A stretch of 64,000 bases of DNA from an uncultured Lachnospiraceae bacterium. Lineage in GTDB: Bacteria > Bacillota > Clostridia > Lachnospirales > Lachnospiraceae. The notes under the pieces were generated by a model that saw nothing but the letters and a program-made list of their open reading frames with translations, made no database searches and was not told where the DNA came from. Within the stretch, counting starts at the first letter, position 1, and each line of letters opens with the position of its first letter. Below are positions 34,005-42,767 of this stretch, piece by piece. The translations under genes and the position numbers were made by a program. The stretch covers positions 25,198 to 89,197 of the forward strand of contig CACZQN010000011.1 in NCBI GenBank assembly GCA_902783375.1, given 5' to 3'.

Positions 34005-34733
34005 ATGCGTCTGAAAAATATCCCGGGCTCCCGCGATGTGATTGCGGAAAGCCCTTATGTCATTCATACCCCGGAACAGTACCGCGGTCATTTTGCCGAT
34101 TATTTCGGGAACACCCATCCGATCCACATCGAGATCGGCACGGGCAAGGGAAAGTTCATCACCGAACTCGCCCTGAAGAACCCGGACATCAATTACATCG
34201 GCATCGAGAAGTACTCGAGCGTCCTCCTGCGCGCCATCCAGAAGATGGAGGTTCTCGCAGGCGATCGTCCGGTCTATCCGAAACCGACCAACGGAAAGGA
34301 TGTCGCCGAGGAGGAAATCCCGGAATGGCTGCATGCCCGCCCGGAAGGTGCACCGGAAAATCTCCTTTTCATCCGCATGGATGCCGAGACGATCACCGAT
34401 GTCTTCGGGGAACAGGAGATCGCCCGGATCTACCTGAACTTCTCCGACCCCTGGCCGAAGGACCGCCATGCCAAGAGAAGACTCCCGAGCCGGCAGTATT
34501 TCGCCCGGTATAACCAGATCCTCATCCCGGATGGAGAGGTCTGCTTCAAGACCGACAACGAAGACCTCTTTGACTTTTCCCTGTGCGAGGCACCGGAGGC
34601 CGGCTGGCAGTACCGGGATGTCACCAGAGATCTGCACCATTCCGTGTGGTCAGAAGGCAACATCATGACCGAGTACGAAGAGCGCTTCTCCGGACAGGGA
34701 AAGCCGATCTGCAGAGCAGTCTTCTACCGCTAA
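34005..34733 (+). CDS. trmB: tRNA (guanine-N7)-methyltransferase
   Basis: A 242-residue SAM-dependent enzyme that methylates G46 of tRNA. The SAM site is HIEIGTGKGKFI, and the family landmarks YIGIEKYSSVL, LNFSDPWPKDRHAKRRL and LIPDGEVCFKTDN are intact, including the DPWPKxRHxKRR signature. The start at 34005 is the only good in-frame ATG, yet there is no ribosome site just upstream. A possible site (AAAGGG, 33818-33823) lies beyond element 1, whose paired ends could bring it close to the ATG. Confidence 0.95.
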   Translation: MRLKNIPGSRDVIAESPYVIHTPEQYRGHFADYFGNTHPIHIEIGTGKGKFITELALKNPDINYIGIEKYSSVLLRAIQKMEVLAGDRPVYPKPTNGKDVAEEEIPEWLHARPEGAPENLLFIRMDAETITDVFGEQEIARIYLNFSDPWPKDRHAKRRLPSRQYFARYNQILIPDGEVCFKTDNEDLFDFSLCEAPEAGWQYRDVTRDLHHSVWSEGNIMTEYEERFSGQGKPICRAVFYR

Positions 34734-34787
34734 TCGTATACCGTTACAGGGCTTCTGTCAAAAGAATATCTCATTCACAAAACACAA

Positions 34788-34830
34788 AGAAGGCACCGGA
34801 CAATTTACGATCCGATGCCTTCTTCTATTT
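34788..34830 (+). terminator. Terminator of trmB
   Basis: AGAAGGCACCGGA (34788-34800) pairs with TCCGATGCCTTCTT (34811-34824), then TCTATTT. The opposite strand also has an A-rich side, and it lies 41 bases from the convergent gene at 34867. Confidence 0.75.
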
Positions 34831-34866
34831 ACATGGTGAGGTGTAAACGTATTTCCAGAGATCTGA

Positions 34867-35307
34867 TTATACAATCAGGAGTCTTCTGTGGTTCACATGC
34901 TTGCCGAACTCCGGCAGGAAGACAAAGAGTTCCTTGTCCGGATCGAGTGCGTTCTGCATGATCGGCGGCATGTAGGAAGAGGTGAAGCAGTAGCCATAGG
35001 TGATATCATGATATCCCTGTGCCAGGCCGCCTTCCTTCTTCACTTTCAGGGTTGCGGTCTCGGTCGGAGCCCAGTGTACCTGATAGTTCTCGGTCATCTG
35101 CTCGAGGGTGTAATCCTCACCCTTGATGTTCCAGATGATGTCTTCTTTCTCAAATCTCTCACCGTCGATGATCAGGGTTCCCGGACGAATCTGGGAAAGG
35201 AATACACCACGGTAGTACGGCAGACGGATCTTCAGCTGAAATCCGGTCACTTTGCCGTCTTCTTTTGTATTACGGAATCCTACAGACTGAATGACTTCTT
35301 TTTCCAT
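34867..35307 (-). CDS. C-glycoside deglycosidase beta subunit (DUF6379)
   Basis: A 146-residue protein of the DUF6379 type, matching in length and landmarks (VIQSVGFRN, FQLKIRLPYYRGVFLSQIRPGTL, DYTLEQM, ITYGYCFTSSYMPPI) the small subunit of C-glycoside deglycosidases such as DgpB/DfgB of gut bacteria. There the beta subunit pairs with a metal-dependent TIM-barrel alpha subunit and together they break the C-C bond of 3-oxo-C-glucosides (puerarin, homoorientin). The TIM-barrel gene lies 14 bases upstream here. The ATG at 35307 has GAGGAGG; an in-frame TTG at 35325 overlaps the alpha stop. Confidence 0.82.
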   Translation of the reverse strand: MEKEVIQSVGFRNTKEDGKVTGFQLKIRLPYYRGVFLSQIRPGTLIIDGERFEKEDIIWNIKGEDYTLEQMTENYQVHWAPTETATLKVKKEGGLAQGYHDITYGYCFTSSYMPPIMQNALDPDKELFVFLPEFGKHVNHRRLLIV

Positions 35308-35321
35308 GATCCATCCTCCTC

Positions 35322-36194
35322 TCAATCACCGATCAGGTTCTTCAGCATGATATGCTGTTTCCTGAGGGTCTGGCCTACCTCATATCCCGGGTCATACTTG
35401 TCAGCGCCTTCATATTCGCTGAGGAGATAGCCATCCCAGCCATGCTCCTGCATGATCTTGATGATCTCCGGATACGGGATGGTGGTCTCATGAAAGTCAT
35501 CGCTCATGTTGATGAACTTCGCATGGCAGCAGTAGATATACGGCAGCAGCGGAATGATGTCCTCCGGCTTGTTCGGCTGGAACAGCGGATCACGGTACTC
35601 GTGCTCGCCGAACTCGGTACGGAACACGGAGAAGTCGATGTTCAGGCCGAAGTTTTTCGTGCCGGTTTCTTTGATGAAATCGACAAATGCCTTGACCATC
35701 TCGCCGTTCAGGTTGCTCGGTGTGTGGATCTCCGGGCAGAGGCGGATGTTGCACTGCTCTGCAAGCGGAAGCACGCCCTTGATGATCTCTCTCCAGTTTT
35801 CAACCGGCTCGAGTTTCTCATTGATGACCGGCATCTTCGCACGCATGACCGTGAAGCCAAGGCGATGCGCAAGGCGGATATCTCTGGACAGGAATTCGAT
35901 CGCTTCCTCGGTGGTCAGATCTCTGGTTCCCATGACATGGGAATCGATCCAGTTGCCGTACTCGACCGGGACAAGTTCATACTTGTCCAGCAGACGGAAC
36001 CACTTGTCCACCCACTCGTCCGTCGGATACGGATAGTTCTCGATGTGCGTGTTTGCAAGAATCTCGATGCCGTGCGCGCCCATATCACAGACATCTTCAA
36101 AACAATCTTCCAGATTTTTGCTGAATCCGAAATCAGCGGAATAGCTGTAGAGTGCTACACCACGCTTTGGACCCTTTCTGTCGTACTGGTACAT
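35322..36194 (-). CDS. C-glycoside deglycosidase alpha subunit, TIM barrel
   Basis: A 290-residue TIM barrel of the isomerase/epimerase superfamily. A complete metal site can be placed: E155 and H157 (CPEIHTPSN), D187 (LNIDFSVF), H224 (CCHAKFIN) and E260 (LLSEYEG). The gene order, alpha then beta (DUF6379), is that of characterised C-glycoside deglycosidases, so cleavage of 3-oxo-C-glycosides is the best call. The Gfo/Idh-type oxidase that makes the 3-oxo substrate is not in this window. The ATG at 36194 is preferred ([18 protein letters not shown]); AGAGG lies upstream. Confidence 0.82.
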   Translation of the reverse strand: MYQYDRKGPKRGVALYSYSADFGFSKNLEDCFEDVCDMGAHGIEILANTHIENYPYPTDEWVDKWFRLLDKYELVPVEYGNWIDSHVMGTRDLTTEEAIEFLSRDIRLAHRLGFTVMRAKMPVINEKLEPVENWREIIKGVLPLAEQCNIRLCPEIHTPSNLNGEMVKAFVDFIKETGTKNFGLNIDFSVFRTEFGEHEYRDPLFQPNKPEDIIPLLPYIYCCHAKFINMSDDFHETTIPYPEIIKIMQEHGWDGYLLSEYEGADKYDPGYEVGQTLRKQHIMLKNLIGD

Positions 36195-36321
36195 AACCCC
36201 GATACCTCTCTTTCGTGTACATGAACACTTTCTGTTCGTTACAACCAGATTATAGCACTTTGTGAAGGATTGCCTCAAGAGAGTTTCCTGCTATGGAATT
36301 TCACATTATGAAATTCTCTTC

Positions 36322-38118
36322 TCACTCCAGCTCCGCCATGCGGTTCCACAGGCGGTAGTACATGCCTTCACGGGCAAGCAGTTCGTCATGCGTGCCCTCT
36401 TCCTCAATCCCATTCTTGTCCAGTACCAGGATGCGGTCTGCATCCTGTACCGTCGTCAGTCTGTGTGCAATGGTGATGGTCGTCCGTCCCTTCGCCAGTT
36501 CCTTCAGACTGCCTGTGACCAGAATCTCGCTCTCGTTATCGAGCGCTGAGGTAGCCTCATCCAGGATCAGAATCTTCGGATTCTTTAAGAAGACCCTGGC
36601 GATCGAAAGACGCTGCTTCTGGCCGCCGGAGAGCTTCACGCCACGCTCACCGATATAGGTATGGATCCCATCCGGGAGCCGGTCGATGAACTCATCTGCG
36701 CCGGCAAGCTTTGCGGCTGCAAGAATCTCCTCATCCGTAGCCTGCTCGCGGCCGTAGGCGATATTGTCCCGGATGGTGCCGCTGAACAGATACACATCCT
36801 GCTGCACCATGCCGATCGCCTGGCGAAGGCTCTTTAACGTCACCTTGCTGATATCCTGCCCGTCGATCTCGATCTCGCCGCTCGTGACATCATAAAAACG
36901 CGGGATCAGGTTACAGATCGTGGTCTTGCCGCCGCCTGACGCACCGACGATCGCCAGATTCTCACCGGGTCTGACCTCCAGGTTCAGGTCATGCAGGACC
37001 TTATTGTGATCATCCGGGTATTCGAAATTGACATGCCGGAAGGTGATGCCACCGTCTGTGACAGCCAGTTCCCCGGCATTCTCCGCATCCTTGATATCGA
37101 TCGGCGTATCCAGGATCTCATAGAACCGCTCAATTCCTGTCATGCCGCGCTGGAACTGTTCTGTGAATTCGACAATCCTTCTGATCGTCGCAATCAGCGT
37201 GGAGACATAGAGAATATATGCCACCAGATCACCCGGGCCGATGATCCCGCGGATCAGGAAAAGGCCGCCCGCAAGGATGACGACCGTATACATCAGACCG
37301 TCGAACAGTCTGGTAGAAGTACCGAAGGCTGCCATCGCATAGTAGTATTTCTTCTTGATGCTCTGGAACGCGAGATTGCCTTCTTCGAACTTTCTCTTCT
37401 CCTCATCCTCCGCCGTGAAGGCCTTGACCACCCGCTCGCCAAGCAGGCTGTCCTCGATGGCGGCATTCAGCTCACCGACCTGGAAACGCTGTGCCTTCTG
37501 CGCCTCACGAAGCCAGTGGTTCAGCTTCACCGACACAAAAAACATCAGCGGCAGACAGCAGAAAATCAGAACGGTCAGCAGCAGGGAATAGCGCGCCAGA
37601 ATGATAAAGGAGACCAGGATCTTAATCCCTGCGATAAAGAATTCCTCCGGGCAGTGGTGGGCGAATTCCGTCACATCAAAAAGGTCATTCGTGATCCTGC
37701 CCATGATCTGCCCGATCTTGTGATTCGAATAATAGGAAGCCGACAGCCGCTGCAGATGGTCAAAGGCTGTCCGGCGCATATCCGTCTCGATGTAGACACC
37801 CATGATATGTCCCTGGGACTGCATATAGAAATTCGCCCCGGCATCCACGAGCCGCAGCAGCACATAAACAAGTGCCATCCGGGTCACGGCGCTGACCGCA
37901 AGCGGAACACCGGTTCCTGACGAAACCGCAATCGCCGAATTGGTCAGTCTGCGCATGATCATTGGCAGTACGATATCACAGATCGTCGTCAGGGATGCAA
38001 AAAACAGATCCAGAATCAGCAGGTGCCTGTACTTTGCCAGATACGGCAGAAACCGCCGTATCAATGTTCCGGACGAATAGGTCCGCTCACCGTGTGCAAT
38101 CTTGTTCCTTTTTTTCAT
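36322..38118 (-). CDS. ABC exporter, fused permease-ATPase (multidrug type)
   Basis: A 598-residue half-exporter: six membrane helices in the first 320 residues, then an ATPase with GASGGGKTT (Walker A), LSGGQKQR signature and ILILDEATSALD (Walker B), and the H-loop ITIAHRLTT. It works as a dimer and may export lipids, peptides or drugs. I take the ATG at 38118; a GTG five codons earlier is also in frame. It follows element 2, which sits in its leader. No second half-transporter is adjacent, so it is probably a homodimer. Confidence 0.92.
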   Translation of the reverse strand: MKKRNKIAHGERTYSSGTLIRRFLPYLAKYRHLLILDLFFASLTTICDIVLPMIMRRLTNSAIAVSSGTGVPLAVSAVTRMALVYVLLRLVDAGANFYMQSQGHIMGVYIETDMRRTAFDHLQRLSASYYSNHKIGQIMGRITNDLFDVTEFAHHCPEEFFIAGIKILVSFIILARYSLLLTVLIFCCLPLMFFVSVKLNHWLREAQKAQRFQVGELNAAIEDSLLGERVVKAFTAEDEEKRKFEEGNLAFQSIKKKYYYAMAAFGTSTRLFDGLMYTVVILAGGLFLIRGIIGPGDLVAYILYVSTLIATIRRIVEFTEQFQRGMTGIERFYEILDTPIDIKDAENAGELAVTDGGITFRHVNFEYPDDHNKVLHDLNLEVRPGENLAIVGASGGGKTTICNLIPRFYDVTSGEIEIDGQDISKVTLKSLRQAIGMVQQDVYLFSGTIRDNIAYGREQATDEEILAAAKLAGADEFIDRLPDGIHTYIGERGVKLSGGQKQRLSIARVFLKNPKILILDEATSALDNESEILVTGSLKELAKGRTTITIAHRLTTVQDADRILVLDKNGIEEEGTHDELLAREGMYYRLWNRMAELE

Positions 38119-38153
38119 CAGAATACTCTCCACCTTCTTAGTTTAATGTAACT

Positions 38154-38249
38154 GTTCAGGACCGACGTCTTTAGGAGTTCGACTTAGTCGAACTCCCACC
38201 GCAAGCTACGCGGCTAATCGTTGCTTCGCAACTCTTGTCGGTCCTGAAC
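38154..38249. repeat. Element 2: 96-bp inverted-end hairpin element in the ABC exporter leader
   Basis: Ends GTTCAGGACCGAC (38154-38166) and GTCGGTCCTGAAC (38237-38249) form a perfect 13-bp inverted repeat. Reading toward the exporter gene, it shares with element 1 the core AGAGTTGCGAAGCAACGATT followed by AGC(C/A)GCGTAGCT. A second hairpin GAGTTCGAC / GTCGAACTC is unique to it. The core has the same orientation relative to the gene in both elements. Confidence 0.85.
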
Positions 38250-38258
38250 GTTTACATA

Positions 38259-38287
38259 AGTATAGCATATAAACCGAGAAATGCTAC
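38259..38287 (-). promoter_or_regulatory. Probable promoter of the ABC exporter gene
   Basis: Minus-strand TATACT (38264-38259) preceded by the extended TGC, with a poor -35 (GTAGCA) 17 bases before it. The start would be just before element 2. Confidence 0.5.
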
Positions 38288-38359
38288 CCCATTGCGGAAA
38301 AGAGATTCTTTCAAAAAGGCCCGGATCGCATCAGATCCGGACCTTTTCCCATTATCATA

Positions 38360-40051
38360 TCATTTATCAAACCAGATCCGTTCAAACTGTACCGTGCCTT
38401 CCAGCACTTCTACCCGGATCCTGTAGGCGTCCCCTGTCGGCAGATCGAGAACCTTGATCTTCTCAGATGCAGCCTTGTCCGCCTTCCGGACGCTGATCTC
38501 AGCAGTAAGATCTCCACAGGTGACCCTGATCTTCGCATCCGTGAGCGGCATCACCGAAAGCGAGACCGCACAGCTTTCCCTGACATCATAGACGGAGTAG
38601 TGAACATATTCCCCTGCCTGCAGTTCCAGCCACAGATTTTTGATCGCATTTGGTGTCTTCCCGAAGCCTGTCTGGCCGGAAAATGCCCAGACTGATTTCG
38701 GTCCCGGGCGATATCCGTCCGGCTTCACGACCAGTTTCGTCCGGTCCTCGATCCGGTAGTTGTAGGCATTTCCATAGAACCAGTTCCCGGAAAATGCCTC
38801 GCCCGGCAATCCGTGATCGTATCCGACAGCCGGGAAGGAAATCCCAGGCTGGCGCAGGTTGTAACGGTGAATCTTCTCCCCATGCTGGCAGTTCTCATAC
38901 TTCAGGTTTTCCAGATATTCATCGAAGATCCGGATCGCATGTTCATAGGATGGACGTGGACCGCCATTGTCCGCGTAATCATGGATGAGATTCCATTCCT
39001 GTGGGAGATGATACATCTCGCAATGCATGTCATCCGTATTCCATTCTCTTGCCGCACTCTTCCAGACCCAGAGGCAGAACCCGACGGACTCCTTCGCAAT
39101 GGTGTCCAGAAAGATTGTGTTTTCTTCGAGACCGTTGCCGCCTTCTCCCATCCAGATCGGGACGTCCAGTACCAGAGAACGTTCCAGCATCCCATAAAGT
39201 TCCGCCATCTCCGGCACGAATCCATAGATATGGACCTGAATACACCAGTTGTTTTCATACGGATCATAGTTGTGATCAAAAATGGAAACCTGCGTCGACC
39301 AGATAGTACCTTCGACGATCAGCAGATGCTTCTGATCGATCTTCCGGATTCTTGCAATCAGCTCATCATAAAACTTCTTCAGCTGGTCGGTATATGTCAG
39401 AGAAACCGGAGAATTCAGCGGTTCATTCAGCAGGTCATAGCCACCAACGATCCACCGGTCACCAAATCTCCTCGCGATCTCTTCCCAGAGGACAATGGTT
39501 CTCTCCCAGCTTTCCTCATCAAAGAACAGATGCGGCTGGTTATCAACCCCGTTGTCACAGCCGCCGCAGGACTGTCCGCCTGGTGTCGTGTGCATGTCAA
39601 GGATCGCATAGATCTTATACTTTTCACACCAGTCCAGGACATCCGACAGCATGGCGAAGGTATCCTCGTTCCACTGGTAGCCCGGTTCCTCTTTCAGGAA
39701 ACCGGATGCGTCGAGCACCAGTCTGGTGGAGTTGTATCCCAGCTCCGCCATTCTGGCGATATCCTTTTCACTGAGGAAATTCCGGTACCACTGCGGCCAG
39801 AATTTCTCTGCGTACTCCGTTCCGCAGAGTTCCCGGATCAGCAGATCCATGGAACGCTTCCGGTCCAGTTTTTTCGGCTGGTTATATTCTCCGCCGAAAG
39901 GTGCGGTTCCGCCTACCATGAATCCCTCCGGATTCATCCAGTTGCCGACGCCGTATCCTCTCAGGATCACGGTCTCCCCGGCTTCATTCACGATCTTTCT
40001 GCCAGCGGCGTGGAGGAAACCCTCCACGCCGCTCTGAAAACGATTATTCAT
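38360..40051 (-). CDS. GH5-family glycoside hydrolase, cytoplasmic (cassette 1)
   Basis: A 563-residue GH5-type (beta/alpha)8 glycosidase. Acid/base E210 is in GYDLLNEPLNS and the nucleophile E303 in PIWMGEGGNG; both are intact. Residues about 430-563 form a C-terminal beta-sandwich. No signal peptide, so it cleaves oligosaccharides after import. Its ATG follows the solute-binding gene by 13 bases. A 13-bp hairpin (40004-40033) lies in its first codons. Paralogue of 46965-48713, with the same NEP and GEGGN/GECGN sites. The exact substrate is not evident. Confidence 0.9.
   Translation of the reverse strand: MNNRFQSGVEGFLHAAGRKIVNEAGETVILRGYGVGNWMNPEGFMVGGTAPFGGEYNQPKKLDRKRSMDLLIRELCGTEYAEKFWPQWYRNFLSEKDIARMAELGYNSTRLVLDASGFLKEEPGYQWNEDTFAMLSDVLDWCEKYKIYAILDMHTTPGGQSCGGCDNGVDNQPHLFFDEESWERTIVLWEEIARRFGDRWIVGGYDLLNEPLNSPVSLTYTDQLKKFYDELIARIRKIDQKHLLIVEGTIWSTQVSIFDHNYDPYENNWCIQVHIYGFVPEMAELYGMLERSLVLDVPIWMGEGGNGLEENTIFLDTIAKESVGFCLWVWKSAAREWNTDDMHCEMYHLPQEWNLIHDYADNGGPRPSYEHAIRIFDEYLENLKYENCQHGEKIHRYNLRQPGISFPAVGYDHGLPGEAFSGNWFYGNAYNYRIEDRTKLVVKPDGYRPGPKSVWAFSGQTGFGKTPNAIKNLWLELQAGEYVHYSVYDVRESCAVSLSVMPLTDAKIRVTCGDLTAEISVRKADKAASEKIKVLDLPTGDAYRIRVEVLEGTVQFERIWFDK
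40004..40033 (-). promoter_or_regulatory. Strong hairpin at the start of the GH5 gene
   Basis: AGCGGCGTGGAGG and CCTCCACGCCGCT pair perfectly (13 bp, loop of 4), 18 bases inside the GH5 gene and 32 after the stop of the binding-protein gene. It may protect the upstream mRNA or lower GH5 translation. No T run. Confidence 0.6.
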
Positions 40052-40064
40052 TTATATTCACCAC

Positions 40065-41762
40065 TTATCTTTCAACAAAGCGATCGTATGCTGCCTGGTA
40101 GCAGTCGGTCACTTCCTGGAGATGGAACTTGTAAGCCTCATCAACGAACTGCTCAAAAGTCTTGTCGGTTGCACCGATGATATATTTGACCATGAATTCG
40201 TTTGCCAGTGTCGTGATATCGGTCTCATACTGGTTGACGACATACCCTTCTTCATCCGTCAGCAGAACACCTGCCGGAACACAGACATTGACCTTCGGGG
40301 AAGAGAACATTGCTACAACCTCATCCTGGAAGTTTGTCTCAGCCCCGGATGTCACCATCGTCAGTTTTCTGGTTGCTTCATTGTTGGCACGTCCGATCGC
40401 GGAACCGGCATTTGCATTGGTCAGGCAGATGGTCTGCAGGTAATCGGTTGCCGGCATTCCCTTCGGATTGTTGTTCAGCTTATCCGCCAGATACTGCGGT
40501 TTTCCATTCTCATCGTAATCAAAGGTCTCGCCCTCAATACCATAGACATTCTTGATCATTGCTTCTTCGGTATAAGTATAGTCCAGCCACTTTGCCGCAA
40601 GGACCGGGTTCTCACAGGAAGTTGTGATAAATGCCGGATTCTTTGTCACTTCCTGCGCATAGCTCTTCACCGTTTCCGGTACCGTGACCGCAGGGGAAAG
40701 ATATGGCTGCAGGAATGCATCCGGATTCGAAATTCTTCCCTGTTCATAGAGGCCATGACCAAACGTCAGGCAGACTGCATACAGGAAATTTGCATCTGTT
40801 TCCACGGAAACAGGCAGGTCCATAAAGAAGTTAAAGGATGTAAAATTCGGGTCAATCAGCCCTTCTGCGTACCAGTCACGCATCAGATCCAGATACTGTT
40901 TGAAAACATCCTGGGTATACGTATAAACAACCTTCCCATCCTGTGTCAGGGTCCAGTTGGTGTAGTTCAGGCCATAGCTGTGGATGATCTCACTGGAACC
41001 GTTTGTTCCCGGCATAAACGGGTATTCGATCCCGCTGTTCTTGACTGCGACCAGAACATCGTGCAGTTCATCAATGGTAGTCGGCTCATCAAGGCCAAGC
41101 TTCTCCAGGATGTCGGCACGGTAGCCAAGTCCACAGACAACGCCCTCACCCTCGATCGCATCATCGGTTCCCTGCAGGGAATAGACGATCTGATATTCGT
41201 GATTATCAGACATTGCCTGCTTGTTGCCGAAATCATTCTGTGCAAGGCATGCGCGATAGTTCGGCATGTAATCTCTGACCAGTTCATCCATGTTCAGGAC
41301 AACGCCGTCCTCAACACCCTTGCTCCAGCCGCCCGGATAGCTCGGGAAGAAGGAAAGGCCGACGATATCCGGATACTCACCGGAAGTGATCAGGATGTTG
41401 AACTTCTCCTGCAGTTCGGAGAGCGCGACCTGGGTCCAGTTGATATGAACACCGGTATTCTTCTCCATCTCCTGCACGCTCCAGATATCATTCAGGTCAC
41501 TGACCAGTGTGCCGTTGTAGGCATAGAAGACATCCAGCGATTCCCCTGTCGTGGAGATCGGCAGTTCCAGGCCGTTGATGTTGCGGACATTCGTGTTCTC
41601 TTCCGCAGCAGAAGCACTTGCTGCTGTCGTTGTCGTGCTGGTCTGGGCAGTGCCCTGTGCCGTCCCGCTTCCGGACGGGGTTGTTCCGGTACTTCCGCCG
41701 CATGCACCAAGCATCGAGATGACCATAACGGCTGCGAGCATACTTGCAATTCTCTTTTTCAC
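40065..41762 (-). CDS. Extracellular solute-binding lipoprotein (cassette 1)
   Basis: A 565-residue binding protein. The GTG at 41762 (AAGGAG nine bases upstream) gives the start (M)KKRIASMLAAVMVISMLGAC with the lipobox LGAC and Cys21 as anchor; an ATG 21 bases earlier lies before the ribosome site. The Ser/Thr/Gly/Gln-rich linker then leads to the ligand domain. Sequences such as HINWTQVALSELQEKFNIL are typical of the LplA/YtcQ type that binds large plant oligosaccharides. It sits between the two permeases and the GH5 enzyme. Confidence 0.9.
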   Translation of the reverse strand: MKKRIASMLAAVMVISMLGACGGSTGTTPSGSGTAQGTAQTSTTTTAASASAAEENTNVRNINGLELPISTTGESLDVFYAYNGTLVSDLNDIWSVQEMEKNTGVHINWTQVALSELQEKFNILITSGEYPDIVGLSFFPSYPGGWSKGVEDGVVLNMDELVRDYMPNYRACLAQNDFGNKQAMSDNHEYQIVYSLQGTDDAIEGEGVVCGLGYRADILEKLGLDEPTTIDELHDVLVAVKNSGIEYPFMPGTNGSSEIIHSYGLNYTNWTLTQDGKVVYTYTQDVFKQYLDLMRDWYAEGLIDPNFTSFNFFMDLPVSVETDANFLYAVCLTFGHGLYEQGRISNPDAFLQPYLSPAVTVPETVKSYAQEVTKNPAFITTSCENPVLAAKWLDYTYTEEAMIKNVYGIEGETFDYDENGKPQYLADKLNNNPKGMPATDYLQTICLTNANAGSAIGRANNEATRKLTMVTSGAETNFQDEVVAMFSSPKVNVCVPAGVLLTDEEGYVVNQYETDITTLANEFMVKYIIGATDKTFEQFVDEAYKFHLQEVTDCYQAAYDRFVER

Positions 41763-41846
41763 GTTTCTACACTCCTTTTTCATGTTTGATTATATCGGAT
41801 GACCGGCAGTTGTACCAGTCACTGTGTCCTGATTTTCAAGTGATTC

Positions 41847-42752
41847 TCAGCTCTTGACCGCACCGAGGGTCACGCCGCTGACAAAATACTTCTGTACGAA
41901 CGGATAGATACAGAGGACCGGTAAGGTGGAGACCACGATGACGGCATACTCAATGCTCTTCTGGTACATCGTGACACTGTCCTTGACGTTGGTCTGGGCT
42001 GCCATATCCTGGGTCGCAGAAGAGATATTGAAAAGAATGGTTCTTAATACCATCTGCAGCGGATAAAGATCCGTTCTGTTCGGCAGATACAGCAGGGCGG
42101 ACATATAGTCGTTCCATTTTCCGACCGCTGTGAACAGCATGATGACCGCAAAGGTTGCCTTGCAGAGCGGAAGGATGATCTTAAACATGGTTGTCAGTTC
42201 CCCTGCCCCGTCGATTCTGGCCGCCTCTTCGAGCGCTTCCGGGATGCCTTCCATCGCCGTCCGCATCATGATGATGTTGAAAACACCGATTGCTGCCGGC
42301 AGAACCATAGCTCCTCTGGTATCGAGCAGTTTCAGGTTCCGGACGATCATGTACATCGGGATCATACCGCCATTAAAGAGCATCGTCGCCGAAATAAACA
42401 GCATGAATGCATTTCTCAGGCGGAAGCGTTTTCTGGAGAAGATATAGCCTGCAATGGTCACCAGCAGTCCGGTAAGCGCGCATTGCATCACGATGTAGAT
42501 AAAGGTGTTCAGATATCCGCTCCACAGACGCTGGTACCGGCCGATGATTGCATATGCCTGAAAATCCACGTTTCTCAATGGGTACAGAATCAGGCTTCTA
42601 CTGGTGGTGGTTGCAGTCGGATTGCTGATGGATCCCATGATGACGTGCCACAGCGGAATCACGGATACGAACAGAACCAGAATCAGAAAAGCAACTGCAA
42701 AGACCATAAAAATGATCCTGCTGACCGAGGTCTTATATTTCACTTTTTTCAT
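41847..42752 (-). CDS. Oligosaccharide ABC permease, YtcP/LplC type (cassette 1)
   Basis: A 301-residue MalG-type permease with six helices. The EAA loop reads IPEALEEAARIDGAGELTTMFKIILP, and the C-terminus VQKYFVSGVTLGAVKS is characteristic of the YtcP/LplC subgroup. It follows the YteP/LplB-like permease by 15 bases. GGAAG precedes the ATG. It needs an external ATPase. Confidence 0.93.
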   Translation of the reverse strand: MKKVKYKTSVSRIIFMVFAVAFLILVLFVSVIPLWHVIMGSISNPTATTTSRSLILYPLRNVDFQAYAIIGRYQRLWSGYLNTFIYIVMQCALTGLLVTIAGYIFSRKRFRLRNAFMLFISATMLFNGGMIPMYMIVRNLKLLDTRGAMVLPAAIGVFNIIMMRTAMEGIPEALEEAARIDGAGELTTMFKIILPLCKATFAVIMLFTAVGKWNDYMSALLYLPNRTDLYPLQMVLRTILFNISSATQDMAAQTNVKDSVTMYQKSIEYAVIVVSTLPVLCIYPFVQKYFVSGVTLGAVKS

Positions 42753-42767
42753 GATCTGCTTCCTTTC

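Noticed and set aside
38813..41789. Two long plus-strand frames opposite GH5 and the binding protein of cassette 1
   Set aside because: Antisense to genes with clear motifs and lipobox; no ribosome site or domain.
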